From CASFRF01 sp031549345 (GTDB lineage Bacteria; Verrucomicrobiota; Lentisphaeria; Victivallales; Victivallaceae), in assembly GCA_031549345.1 (NCBI GenBank), contig JAVBPY010000009.1, positions 62,001-126,000 on the forward strand: a stretch of DNA of 64,000 nucleotides, read 5' to 3'. A program made the position numbers and the translations under genes. Every line of letters begins with the position of its first letter. The first letter of the stretch is position 1. Below, in pieces: positions 19,825 to 28,947 of the stretch. The notes beneath the pieces are model-generated. The model was not told the DNA's origin. It was given only the letters and a program-made list of their open reading frames with translations, and did no database searches.

Positions 19825-21075
19825 ATGAAATACAATAAGATTCAAGTTCCCGCGGGGGATAAGATTATCGGCGGCGCAGGCCGCGCGCTCCAGGTTTCGG
19901 ATACGCCGATCATCGCGGCGATCGAAGGGGACGGCATCGGGCCGGATATCTACGCGGCCAGCCGCCATATCTGGGACAGCGCCGTCCGCAAGGCCTACGG
20001 CGAAAAGCGCCGCATCGCGTGGATGGACGTGTACGCGGGCGAAAAAGCGAACGCCGTGTATGGCGAAGGCACCTGGCTCCCCGACGAAACCGTCGAGGCC
20101 ATCCGGGAATATCTGGTTGCGATCAAAGGTCCCCTGACCACACCGGTCGGCGGCGGCATCCGTTCGCTGAACGTCGCGCTCCGGCAAATGCTGGATTTGT
20201 ACGTCTGCCTGCGCCCGGTCCGCTATTTCCAGGGGGTTCCCTCCCCGGTGAAAGCTCCTGAAAAAACTGACATGGTCGTTTTCCGTGAAAACACCGAAGA
20301 CATTTACGCGGGCATTGAATGGAAAGCCGGAACTTTGGAGGCGAAGCAGGTTATCGAATTTCTTCAGAATACGATGAACGTGAAGAAGATCCGCTTCCCG
20401 GAAACAAGCAGCATCGGCATAAAGCCCGTATCCGTGGAGGGCTCCGAACGCCTGATCCGCGCCGCGCTCCGCTATGCGCTGGAAAACAATCGCCGCAACG
20501 TAACGCTTGTCCACAAGGGGAACATCATGAAGTTCACCGAAGGCGGCTTCAAGGATTGGGGTTACGAGCTTGTCCGCCGCGAATTCGCCGACGTGGCGAT
20601 CCCCGGACCGGACTGCGACTGGAATCCACCGGCCGGGAAAATTCTGGTGAAGGACTGCATCTGCGATGCGTTCCTCCAGCAGATTCTGACCCGCCCGGAA
20701 GATTACGATGTGGTCGCAACCATGAACTTGAACGGGGACTACGTTTCCGATGCGCTGGCCGCCTGCGTCGGCGGGATCGGCATTGCGCCGGGGGCGAACA
20801 TCAACTATCTTACCGGCCACGCTGTTTTTGAGGCCACGCACGGCACGGCGCCAAAATATGCCGGGCAGGACAAGGTCAATCCTTGTTCCCTGGCGCTCTC
20901 CGGCGAGATGCTGCTCCGCCACATCGGCTGGACCGAGGCGGCGGATCTGGTGATCCGCGGGATCGAGCGGGCCATCGCCGACCGCGTGGTTACCTACGAT
21001 TTCGCCCGCCTCACCGAGGGAGCGACGGAGGTGAGTTGCTCCGGCTTTGCCCGGGCGGCCGTGGAACGAATGTAA
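19825..21075 (+). CDS. icd: Isocitrate dehydrogenase (NADP-type)
   Basis: 416 aa, the same length as E. coli Icd and very similar to it throughout. It decarboxylates isocitrate to 2-oxoglutarate. The phosphorylation/substrate loop GGGIRSLNVALRQ has S114 (E. coli S113). The cofactor site HGTAPKYAGQDKVNP carries the Lys-Tyr pair that recognises the NADP 2'-phosphate. The start is the ATG at 19825 with AAGGAAG; a longer frame overlaps carB. Co-transcription with carB is likely from the 16-nt spacing. Confidence 0.96.
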   Translation: MKYNKIQVPAGDKIIGGAGRALQVSDTPIIAAIEGDGIGPDIYAASRHIWDSAVRKAYGEKRRIAWMDVYAGEKANAVYGEGTWLPDETVEAIREYLVAIKGPLTTPVGGGIRSLNVALRQMLDLYVCLRPVRYFQGVPSPVKAPEKTDMVVFRENTEDIYAGIEWKAGTLEAKQVIEFLQNTMNVKKIRFPETSSIGIKPVSVEGSERLIRAALRYALENNRRNVTLVHKGNIMKFTEGGFKDWGYELVRREFADVAIPGPDCDWNPPAGKILVKDCICDAFLQQILTRPEDYDVVATMNLNGDYVSDALAACVGGIGIAPGANINYLTGHAVFEATHGTAPKYAGQDKVNPCSLALSGEMLLRHIGWTEAADLVIRGIERAIADRVVTYDFARLTEGATEVSCSGFARAAVERM

Positions 21076-21098
21076 AAACCGCAAACGGAGGGCGTACC

Positions 21099-21998
21099 AT
21101 GAAGCTGGCTTCCATCCTGAACGAAAAACTGATTTTCTGCGGAATTCACGGCGAGGACCGGCGTGAAGTCTACAGCCAACTCCTTACGCTGGCTTCGGCG
21201 GAAGTATCCAATCTGGATGTGCCAGCGACGCTGGAAGCAATCCTTGAACGGGAAGATTCCATCGGTCTTCCTTATGCCGGAGCGGCGCTTCCGCACTTGC
21301 GCATCCCCGCGCTCGACGACTTGCACATGGTTATCGGCATTCTCGATAAACCGGTTCAAATGAAGGAAGGCGATGCCGCACCCTCGCGCATCGTCATTCT
21401 TTCGCTTATTTCAGAGAATACGAGCGATCTGTATTTGAAGGCGCTCTCCGCTTTCGTCCGCTACCTCGGGAAGCCGGGAGAAAAGCTTACCGCCGCAAAG
21501 ACGCCCGCCGCCGCCCTTCAGGTGGTTCGCGACGCCGACTTGACGGTCCGCAAAACGATCGTTGCGGAGGACGTGATGACAACCGGCGTTACGTCGGTCC
21601 GTCCGCAGGACGCCCTCACGGTGGCGCTCGATATCTTCACGCGGGAAAAACGCCGCCTCCTGCCGGTTCTTGACGACAACGACAAGCTCGTGGGCGTCAT
21701 TTCCGCGCGGGAAGTGATTCGTCAGTTTATTCCGGAATACATTTTCATGATGGACAGTCTGAGTTTCCTGACAAGCTTCGAACCGTTCGACCGCATTTTC
21801 CGCGACGAATCGACCCATACGGTGCGCGACTTCATGCTGAAGCCCACGTTGGTGATTCCCCCGGACATGCCGTTGATCCAGCTTACCGTTCCACTGGTTC
21901 GCGACCTGGTTCTTTCGGTTTTCGTCATCGACAAAGAACATCGGCTGCTCGGGGAAATTTCGATTCAGAACATCATCGAAAAGGTTTTGCGCGGCTGA
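21099..21998 (+). CDS. PTS EIIA (type 2/Ntr-like) domain fused to a CBS pair
   Basis: 299 aa. Residues 1-145 form a PTS EIIA type-2 domain with the phosphorylatable histidine H66 in GAALPHLRIP. Residues 150-299 contain two CBS motifs (first EDVMTTGVTSVRPQDAL, second VRDFMLKPTLVIPPDMPL), which usually bind adenine nucleotides. There is no EIIB or EIIC nearby, so it is unlikely to be a transport PTS component; a regulatory EIIA sensing phosphoenolpyruvate and adenylate charge is more plausible. The transporter gene starts 66 nt downstream, making it the obvious candidate partner. ATG 21099 has GGAGGG. Confidence 0.85.
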   Translation: MKLASILNEKLIFCGIHGEDRREVYSQLLTLASAEVSNLDVPATLEAILEREDSIGLPYAGAALPHLRIPALDDLHMVIGILDKPVQMKEGDAAPSRIVILSLISENTSDLYLKALSAFVRYLGKPGEKLTAAKTPAAALQVVRDADLTVRKTIVAEDVMTTGVTSVRPQDALTVALDIFTREKRRLLPVLDDNDKLVGVISAREVIRQFIPEYIFMMDSLSFLTSFEPFDRIFRDESTHTVRDFMLKPTLVIPPDMPLIQLTVPLVRDLVLSVFVIDKEHRLLGEISIQNIIEKVLRG

Positions 21999-22064
21999 CG
22001 CGTTTCAATAATTTAAAAAGAATTCCGACAGCTTTTCGGGGCTTGCCGGACGGGGGTGTTTTTT

Positions 22065-23531
22065 ATGGGTTTCTATTTCTGGTTCGGCACGGTGGTCTTC
22101 TGCGCCACCTACATTCTCATCGCGTCGGAAAAAGTGCACAAAACGACGGCGGCGCTGCTCGGCGCGTCGCTGATGATGTTCGTGCTCCTGCCCGGCCCTG
22201 GGCACAGCAACAACGAACACGATGCGGAAATCCTCGGCGAATATGTCGTCCAGGCGGAAAATGCCTCGGCCCCTTCGCAGGCGGTCATCACCGCCCCCTC
22301 CCCCAGTGCAAAACAAGAGTTGCTGAAAGCCAAACTTGAACACGCGGGCAAATACGAAAAGATCGATACCTTCAGCCGTTACTCCAACTTCGATGTCGTT
22401 TTCACACTCGCGGGGATGATGGTGCTGGTCAACATCCTCAGCGGAACGGGACTCTTCCAGTACGTCGCGATTCGCTGCGCGAAAATCGCCAAGGGATCTC
22501 CGGTACGAACGCTGGTGCTCCTGGTTTTCGCCACGGCGATCCTCTCGGCCTTCCTGGACAATGTTACAACCATTCTGCTGGTGGCGCCGGTTACGCTCGT
22601 TGTGGCGGCGGAGCTCGCCGTGCCGGTGCTCCCATTTCTTATGGCGGAAACGATGGCCTCCAACATCGGCGGAACGGCGACACTGATCGGGGATCCGCCG
22701 AACCTGATCATCGGCTCCGTCGCCAAGCTCGACTTCATGGCCTTTTTGCTCAACCTGACGCCGATTGTCATGATTATGCTTGTGGTTTACTGCATTGTCC
22801 TGGCTGTCTATTATTCCAAACGGATGCACGTTACCGTGGAACAGCGCGCGCGGATTATGGAATTGGATGAAAAAGCGGCGATCACCGATCCGCAAAAACT
22901 CCGGCGCGGCGGCGCGGTCATGCTCCTGACGCTGATCGGATTTCTGGCGCACGGAGCAATCGGCATTCAGCCCTGCGTGGTCGCCATGGGCGGCGCGGCA
23001 CTGGCTCTGGCCATCTGCAAGGTGGACGTGGATCACGCCCTCGAAAAAATCGAATGGAGCACGTTGTTCTTCTTCATGGGCCTTTTTATTATCGTCGCCG
23101 GAGCGGAACATTGCGGATTGATGGCCAAACTCGGCAGTTACCTTGCCATGACCAGCGAATGGCCGGTGCTGGCCACCGTGCTGATGGTCATGTGGATCAG
23201 CGCCATCGCGGCGGCGGTGATGAACAACGTATCGTACACCGCCGCGATGTGTTCAATTGTGGCCGCCTTCATCAGCGGCACTCCGGCGTTTTCCGAAAGC
23301 ATCGCCAACCAGCATTTGTTGTGGTGGGGGCTTGCGCTCGCGGTCTGTCTGGGCGGCAACGGCTCTCTGGTCGGCGCGGCGGCAAACCTTGTAACGGCGG
23401 GCTTGGCGGAAAAAGCCGGACAGCGGATCACCTTTATGACCTTCATACGGTACGGGCTCCCTGTGGCCTTCGGCAGCATGGTGCTTGCAAGCGCTTACAT
23501 TGTGGTCCGCTACTATGTCCTCTGCCGTTAA
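22065..23531 (+). CDS. ArsB/NhaD-family (ion transporter superfamily) permease
   Basis: 488 aa, polytopic inner-membrane protein of the ion transporter superfamily (NhaD/ArsB/CitM). Inverted-repeat hallmarks are visible: FLDNVTTILLVAPVT with TLIGDPPNLIIGS in the first half, and MNNVSYTAAM with GGNGSLVGAAANL in the second. A hydrophilic insertion of about 60 residues (near 45-105) separates early helices. It may exchange Na+/H+, or transport an organic anion or oxyanion; the sequence does not decide. ATG 22065 is preferred over GTG 22056, as GGGGG precedes it. Its 3' end overlaps the GNAT gene by 17 nt. Confidence 0.85.
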   Translation: MGFYFWFGTVVFCATYILIASEKVHKTTAALLGASLMMFVLLPGPGHSNNEHDAEILGEYVVQAENASAPSQAVITAPSPSAKQELLKAKLEHAGKYEKIDTFSRYSNFDVVFTLAGMMVLVNILSGTGLFQYVAIRCAKIAKGSPVRTLVLLVFATAILSAFLDNVTTILLVAPVTLVVAAELAVPVLPFLMAETMASNIGGTATLIGDPPNLIIGSVAKLDFMAFLLNLTPIVMIMLVVYCIVLAVYYSKRMHVTVEQRARIMELDEKAAITDPQKLRRGGAVMLLTLIGFLAHGAIGIQPCVVAMGGAALALAICKVDVDHALEKIEWSTLFFFMGLFIIVAGAEHCGLMAKLGSYLAMTSEWPVLATVLMVMWISAIAAAVMNNVSYTAAMCSIVAAFISGTPAFSESIANQHLLWWGLALAVCLGGNGSLVGAAANLVTAGLAEKAGQRITFMTFIRYGLPVAFGSMVLASAYIVVRYYVLCR

Positions 23532-23940
23532 AATCCTCTTGATCACCGAAGCCGATCCGGCCCGCGTCCTCGCGCTCTACGACGCAGCGGGCTGGGTGGA
23601 TGCCGAGGATGAAGGGACGTGGATCAACGCCATGCTCCGCGGCTCCTGCTTTGCAGCGGGAGCCTTCGCGGAAGACGGTACGCTTGTCGGCATGGCCCGC
23701 GTCCTATCGGACAATGTGAGCGACGCGATTATTCAGGATGTCGTGGTTGATCCCGCGTTCCGCAAACAAGGAATCGGGGGTGATCTGGTACGCTTTCTCG
23801 TGGCACGCCTCCGGGAACGCGGCGTGGACTGGATCGGGCTGATCAGTGCGCCGGGAACCCGCGCGTTCTACGAAGAACTCGGATTCCGCACACTGGAAAA
23901 CCACACGCCGATGCGTTACCGCGAGGAAGAAAATTCGTGA
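23515..23940 (+). CDS. GNAT-family N-acetyltransferase
   Basis: 141 aa, start overlapping the transporter end by 17 nt. Acetyl-CoA-binding motif A is VVVDPAFRKQGIGGDLV, followed by the typical LISAPGTRAFYEELGFR (motif B). A small soluble enzyme of the GNAT superfamily; acceptor (amine, aminoglycoside-like or protein terminus) unknown. Its stop overlaps the miaA ATG by one base (TGATG), so it is translationally linked to miaA. Confidence 0.85.
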   Translation: MSSAVKILLITEADPARVLALYDAAGWVDAEDEGTWINAMLRGSCFAAGAFAEDGTLVGMARVLSDNVSDAIIQDVVVDPAFRKQGIGGDLVRFLVARLRERGVDWIGLISAPGTRAFYEELGFRTLENHTPMRYREEENS

Positions 23941-24803
23941 TGCAAACTTATTGCATCGTGGGCCCGACCGCCTCCGGAAAAAGCGCGATGGCGTTGGAAA
24001 TTGCCGAAAAAATCGGCGGTGAAATTGTTTCGGCCGACTCCATGCAGCTTTATCGGACGTTGGACATCGGCTGCGCCAAACCGACAAAAGAGGAGCAACG
24101 GCGCGTTCCGCACCATTTGATCGACGTTCTGGACATCCACGAACCCTGCGATATTTTCCGTTTTCTGCAATTGGCCGAAAAGGCCTTGGAGGACATCCGC
24201 GCACGCGGAAAGGTTCCGGTGATTGCAGGGGGAACGGGTTTTTACGTCAAAGCCCTCCTGCGCGGGCTGGACGATCTCCCCGGCGACCGGGCACTGCGTG
24301 AGGAATTGGAGGCGGAATACGCCGGGGAGGATGGATTTTCACGCTTACGCGAACGCATGAAAATACTCGATCCGGGCGCGTTTGCAAAATTGAGCGACTG
24401 CCGCCGCAAGCTCCTGCGCGCGCTGGAAGTACGGCTCGTTTCCGGGCGTTCCATCCTGGACTTTCAAAACGGACCGCGCCCGTTGCGTTTTCCCGTCAGG
24501 GCATGGAGCCTTGTATGGCCACCGGAGCTCCTGCGCGAACGCATCGCGCAACGGACGCACGCCATGCTCAATGCGGGCTGGATCGACGAAGCGGAGCGGA
24601 CGATCGCCGCCGGGCTCCTGCACACCCCTACTGCGCACCAGGCACTCGGCTACCGCCTGATCGGCGAACATCTTGCGGGGAACTTATCCCGCGCGGAATT
24701 GGAAGAAAAAATCATCATCGCCACCGCGCAATTCGCGCGGCGGCAGCGGACATGGTTCCGCCACCAGCACCCGGAAGCAGCAGTGCTCGAGATGCCGCAG
24801 TAA
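23940..24803 (+). CDS. miaA: tRNA dimethylallyltransferase MiaA
   Basis: 287 aa (GTG at 23937 is an alternative giving one more residue). MiaA adds the dimethylallyl group from DMAPP to A37 of UNN-decoding tRNAs. The P-loop is GPTASGKS (residues 8-15). Further motifs are SADSMQLYRTLDIGCAKP, HHLIDV and IAGGTGFYVKALL. It ends one base from the stop of the convergent glycosyltransferase gene. With TsaD (2771-3868), the window encodes two different tRNA A37 modifiers. Confidence 0.96.
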   Translation: MQTYCIVGPTASGKSAMALEIAEKIGGEIVSADSMQLYRTLDIGCAKPTKEEQRRVPHHLIDVLDIHEPCDIFRFLQLAEKALEDIRARGKVPVIAGGTGFYVKALLRGLDDLPGDRALREELEAEYAGEDGFSRLRERMKILDPGAFAKLSDCRRKLLRALEVRLVSGRSILDFQNGPRPLRFPVRAWSLVWPPELLRERIAQRTHAMLNAGWIDEAERTIAAGLLHTPTAHQALGYRLIGEHLAGNLSRAELEEKIIIATAQFARRQRTWFRHQHPEAAVLEMPQ

Positions 24804-24804
24804 T

Positions 24805-26604
24805 CTACTTCCGGCGGAAGCGGGAGCAAAAGACCCGGAAGAGGAATAAGGGATTCCCGAGCACGTAACGGCGGAAGAGCCGGCGCGGTTCGTTGTATAG
24901 ACGGTAGGTCCACTCGATCTTCACTCTCCGCATCCACATCGGCGCGCGCGGAATACGCCCGGAAGCGAAATCGAACAAGCCTCCGACGCCGATCGCCACG
25001 CGACAATCGAGTTTTTCCAGATTTTCGACAATCCAGAACTCCTGTTTCGGGCACCCCATCGCCACAAGGAGAATATCAGGCGAAAGGGCATTGATTTTGG
25101 CCAGAAGCGGCGCAACGTCCATGCCGAAAAATCCGTCGTTCACGCCGACGATTTGCGCCTCCGGAAAATCACGGGTCAGGTTTTCCCGCGCTTTTTCCGC
25201 AACGCCCGGCCCTGCTCCCAAGAGGAACATCCGAAATCCCTTGCGGCAAAGCAAGGGGAGCATATCGGTGCCGTTCACGTTTTCCCGTACGGGGGTATGA
25301 AAAAATTTCGCCCCCATCGCCACGCCGATTCCATCCGCCCACACCGCATCGGCTTTTTGCAAAAGCTCCCGGTATGCGGGGTTGACATACGCCTGGTTCA
25401 GGCAATCCGCGTTCACAAACGCACAGAAATGCCTACGGCCAACCTCCTTAACCATACGTTCAATGTTTCCCATCGCCTCCTGCATCGTCCCGGTGGAGAA
25501 GGTAACGCCGAAAACCTCGGCGGTATCTTCACAAGGGGCGAGCAGCTTGGCGGCATGGAGTTCCCAACGGAACTCCTCCGCCCGCCGCAATCCGCGTTCA
25601 CGCAAATCGGCGCGGAGCGCCTTGTTTTGAATCGCTTCCGCGATTGTGCGGCGAATATCGTCCGGATCGTTCGGGTCAAACGTAAGCGCCGCGTCCCCCG
25701 CAATTTCTCCAAGCGACGAATTGTTGGAGCAGCAGCAGGGTATCCCGGAAGTCATCGCTTCCACCAAAGAAAGGCCGAATCCTTCGAAAAAAGAGGGGAA
25801 AACATACAGCGACGCATGGTCGTACAAATCGCGCAGCTTTTCTTTGGTCGCAAATCCGGTGAACTCAATGCTGTCGCAACAGGGGGACGCCGCCGCCATT
25901 GCATGCACCGCTTCGGCCCCCGGCCAGTCGGAGCCGACAAGAATTAGCTTGTACTCCACAAGAATTTCCGGAGGAAGTTTTTCCCACGCGCGGATCAGAT
26001 TCGCATGGTTTTTTCCCGGGACCTCGATGCGGGAAACGTAGAACACCACCTTCTGTGCCGCATCATTCCCGTTGACAGAGAGGCGCGAGCGATCAATTCC
26101 ATTGTAGTTGACGGAGATTTTTCCCTTGGGAATGCGCCAATAGCGCACCATGTCGTCCGCGGTGCTCCGGCTTACGGCGAACAAATGCCGCGCCTTGCGG
26201 CGCAGATAAAAGGGGAGAAATTTCTTCACGTAAAACATCCGGAAATAATCGTACTTCCGGGGGATGTGGAACTGCGAAAGGTCGTGCACCACCGCATAGA
26301 CCTCCCCGCCTCCCCAGGCGGGGAAACGCCGGTTTCCCGCCGTGATAAGAATCCGCTCGTAATCGCGCGGCCGTATCCGGAACGGAAGGATATACAAGCA
26401 ATACAGCATGCTCAGGAGGGGAAAACGGCAGTACCCCGGGAGAACGATCAACTTCTTTCCGGGGAAAGACGCGACGGAGTTTTTCTCGACAATCAACGTC
26501 AAGTCGTGTCCGGCCGCATCCAGTTCACGCACCACATTGTCAATATAAACCGAAACGCCGGAGCGCCCGGCGTCGTAGGGAACACAAAGAACCAGAAGTT
26601 TCAT
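24805..26604 (-). CDS. Bifunctional glycosyltransferase: GT4 fused to WecG/TagA (GT26)
   Basis: 599 aa. Residues 1-350 form a GT-B glycosyltransferase of family 4: acceptor half starting MKLLVLCVPYDAGRSGVSVY, donor half with VFYVSRIEVPGKNHANLI and the retaining motif FPSFFEGFGLSLVEAM. Residues 370-599 form a WecG/TagA/CpsF domain (DGIGVAMGAKFF, FLLGAGPGVAEKA, VAMGCPKQEFW). Each usually exists as a separate enzyme adding sugars to a lipid-linked oligosaccharide. The start at 26604 has AAAGGAT upstream; the longer frame enters the preceding gene. It is last in the minus-strand transferase block, 8 nt after the previous gene. Confidence 0.88.
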   Translation of the reverse strand: MKLLVLCVPYDAGRSGVSVYIDNVVRELDAAGHDLTLIVEKNSVASFPGKKLIVLPGYCRFPLLSMLYCLYILPFRIRPRDYERILITAGNRRFPAWGGGEVYAVVHDLSQFHIPRKYDYFRMFYVKKFLPFYLRRKARHLFAVSRSTADDMVRYWRIPKGKISVNYNGIDRSRLSVNGNDAAQKVVFYVSRIEVPGKNHANLIRAWEKLPPEILVEYKLILVGSDWPGAEAVHAMAAASPCCDSIEFTGFATKEKLRDLYDHASLYVFPSFFEGFGLSLVEAMTSGIPCCCSNNSSLGEIAGDAALTFDPNDPDDIRRTIAEAIQNKALRADLRERGLRRAEEFRWELHAAKLLAPCEDTAEVFGVTFSTGTMQEAMGNIERMVKEVGRRHFCAFVNADCLNQAYVNPAYRELLQKADAVWADGIGVAMGAKFFHTPVRENVNGTDMLPLLCRKGFRMFLLGAGPGVAEKARENLTRDFPEAQIVGVNDGFFGMDVAPLLAKINALSPDILLVAMGCPKQEFWIVENLEKLDCRVAIGVGGLFDFASGRIPRAPMWMRRVKIEWTYRLYNEPRRLFRRYVLGNPLFLFRVFCSRFRRK

Positions 26605-26612
26605 ACCATCCT

Positions 26613-27734
26613 TTACAAGCCGTTTTTCCAACTTTCCAGCGCGGCGGCGGCCGAAAATTTCTGCGCCACCAACGCACGCCCCGCCATTCCACGTTCGTGC
26701 CCGAGTCCGGGAGCACAAAGCAATTCGTCAACAGCGCGGCCGAATCCGGCAAGATCCCCCTCGGGAACAAGCCAACCGGTTTTTCCATCCAACAAATATT
26801 CTCCCACTCCGCCGGTATTGAAACCGATGAGCGGAAGTCCATACGCCATCGCTTCCGGGCCGACCAGTCCGAAAGGCTCCTGCCAACGCCAGGGAAGGAG
26901 CGCGGCGGAGGCTTCCCGCAAAAAAACCTCCGGCGTCGTCGTCCACCCGTGGAAGCGCACTTTTCCGTTTTTCGCAGCCGGATGGGAACGCAACATATCC
27001 TCGTCCTTGCCGCTTCCGAGGATATCCAGAATATAATCCCCCTTCACAAAACGCAACGAGTCAAGGAGTTGATCCACCCCCTTCCCCCGAATCAACTGAC
27101 CACTGCAAACCAGGCGGGCAACACCCGGCGGCGGCGCGGAAAGAGAAGAATGCAGTTCAATTTCCGGAATCAACTTGCCAATTTTCTCCGAAGGCAAGCC
27201 GTTTTTTACAAGCAATAAACGCATGAAGTCGGAAATAACAAGAAAGCGATCGGCGGTTTCACGGATCGCGCCCCAGAGTTTCGGGTGTTCAAAAAAATGA
27301 TACCCCAAGCGGGGATGCCTCCCCAACGAAGCACAAAATCCACAGCGCAACGCCGAGTAGGCGCGATGACAATTCCAACGCACCCCCGGCAGGTAGTAGG
27401 CGCGTCGCGGACAATAGTACTCGTGATCGTGAACAAAAAAAGCGATCTTCGCCCCCAAGCGGCGAAGATCGGCAATCTGTCGGAAATCACGCGTTTTGTG
27501 GACAACGATCCAATCGTAGGGTTCTTCATCCCGCATCGCGTCCGGCGTGCGCCAGAGGCGGTCAAACGCGGAGGCGAACAAGTCGCCGTGCGGCGCATCC
27601 TCGGAAGCCAAACAATCGACCACACAATCCAGATGCGTCCGCAAAAGTCCCGCCGCGCTCATCATATAGCGCTCGATCCCACCGACAATGCCGGCATACT
27701 CGCCGGCAAAGAGAACCCTAGCGCCGGCGCGCAT
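26613..27734 (-). CDS. Family 4 glycosyltransferase
   Basis: 373 aa GT-B enzyme. The N-terminal domain begins ARVLFAGEYAGIVGGIERYM, with the Gly-rich nucleotide-sugar region of GT4. An unusual cysteine/tyrosine-rich stretch near residues 105-140 (HDHEYYCPRRAYY, CHRAYSALRCGFC) may bind a metal or recognise acceptor. The donor domain contains ASAALLPWRWQEPFGLVGPEAMAYG with the EPFGL catalytic-site motif. The ATG has GGAGG 6-7 nt upstream and lies inside the preceding gene's last 17 bases. Confidence 0.85.
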   Translation of the reverse strand: MRAGARVLFAGEYAGIVGGIERYMMSAAGLLRTHLDCVVDCLASEDAPHGDLFASAFDRLWRTPDAMRDEEPYDWIVVHKTRDFRQIADLRRLGAKIAFFVHDHEYYCPRRAYYLPGVRWNCHRAYSALRCGFCASLGRHPRLGYHFFEHPKLWGAIRETADRFLVISDFMRLLLVKNGLPSEKIGKLIPEIELHSSLSAPPPGVARLVCSGQLIRGKGVDQLLDSLRFVKGDYILDILGSGKDEDMLRSHPAAKNGKVRFHGWTTTPEVFLREASAALLPWRWQEPFGLVGPEAMAYGLPLIGFNTGGVGEYLLDGKTGWLVPEGDLAGFGRAVDELLCAPGLGHERGMAGRALVAQKFSAAAALESWKNGL

Positions 27735-28947
27735 CCATCACCTCCGCATAAAAGTCGCGCAATTTCTGTCCGATGACCGGCCAGACGTAACGCGTTTCCA
27801 CCTCGCGCCGCGCCGCATCGATCAGCATGGGGCGCAATGCGGGAAGCGCTTTCCAGGCCGCGTCCAAAGACTCGATCGAGTCGTCGTCGAAAAGCATTCC
27901 TGTTCTTCCGTGCTCAATCAACCGCCCCAGTCCGCCGACACGCGCGCCGATTACGGGAGCCCCGGCGCTCCATGCCTCCAACACGACAATGCCGAACGGC
28001 TCGTGCCGTGAAGGGAGGAGGAAAACATCCGCCTGCCGGTATGCCGCCAGAAGGCGCGGATCGTCGGGACGCATCCCCGGGACGATCGTAACACAATCTT
28101 CCAGCGATTCCTCTTTGATGAAGGCGAGCATCTCACGGTAGTACCACTCCGCGCTGACGGGCCCGATCAAAAGAAAATGCCCTTTTTCCTTCCGCGCCCG
28201 AAGACGCGCGGCAAAGCGCAGAAGAAGCTTCTGGTTCTTCTGGTAATCGATCCGCGAAATAGTAACGAACAACGGGCGGTCGACCGGAATATTCAATTCC
28301 GCACGCCAGTCGAACGCCGGCTCAATTTGGTACTTTTCCGGCGAAACGCCGTTGGGGAGAAAAAGAACGCGCTTGCCGGGAAAACGCGCACGAAGTTCGG
28401 AAAGCTCGTTCTCCCCCACGCAAATGATTCCATCCGTCCCGCCGAGGCCGTCGCGCCGCAAACGGAGCAGCCGTTCCGCCGCCCCGCCCCAGGAAAAGGT
28501 GCCGCGCAAAGGCCGCACAAGCTCCGCGCGTTCGGCCTCCGGCACATCGAGGCAGCCGCCATGTAAAGACACCACATAAGGGATGCCCCGCTTTTCCGCC
28601 ACACGCCGCGAAAGCTCCAAAAGCCGCCCCAGGTTATGGCAGTGAATCAAATCAAACGGCTCTTTCTTCAAATACGCCTCCAAAGACGGAACGAAGGGAT
28701 TTCCACCCTTTTTGTCCAACGCGGCGCGGCGCGAAGATCCCATGGGAAAATACGGGTACAAATAAGGAAAACGGCGGATATCGACCCCGTCAATCGTTTC
28801 GTGCGCGCACGGATTCAACGCCTGCGTGGCCAGAATCTCCGGAAGATCGCCCAAATTCCGCAGGACGGCGGCGCTGTTCCACACCACGTTTTCCGTCCCC
28901 CCCCACTCTTCAAAGGAAAAACGGCGAATGACCTGTGCAAACCTCAC
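27718..28947 (-). CDS. Family 4 glycosyltransferase
   Basis: 409 aa from a GTG at 28947 that overlaps the previous stop by 4 nt (GTGA) and has AGGGGAGG just upstream. GT-B fold: GGTENVVWN in the acceptor domain, LFVTISRIDYQKNQKLLLR starting the donor domain, and LLPSRHEPFGIVVLEAWS as the retaining GT4 signature. The segment FDLIHCHNLG is typical of GT4 acceptor domains. Cytoplasmic or membrane-associated, adding a sugar to the growing lipid-linked repeat unit. Confidence 0.87.
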   Translation of the reverse strand: MRFAQVIRRFSFEEWGGTENVVWNSAAVLRNLGDLPEILATQALNPCAHETIDGVDIRRFPYLYPYFPMGSSRRAALDKKGGNPFVPSLEAYLKKEPFDLIHCHNLGRLLELSRRVAEKRGIPYVVSLHGGCLDVPEAERAELVRPLRGTFSWGGAAERLLRLRRDGLGGTDGIICVGENELSELRARFPGKRVLFLPNGVSPEKYQIEPAFDWRAELNIPVDRPLFVTISRIDYQKNQKLLLRFAARLRARKEKGHFLLIGPVSAEWYYREMLAFIKEESLEDCVTIVPGMRPDDPRLLAAYRQADVFLLPSRHEPFGIVVLEAWSAGAPVIGARVGGLGRLIEHGRTGMLFDDDSIESLDAAWKALPALRPMLIDAARREVETRYVWPVIGQKLRDFYAEVMDARRR

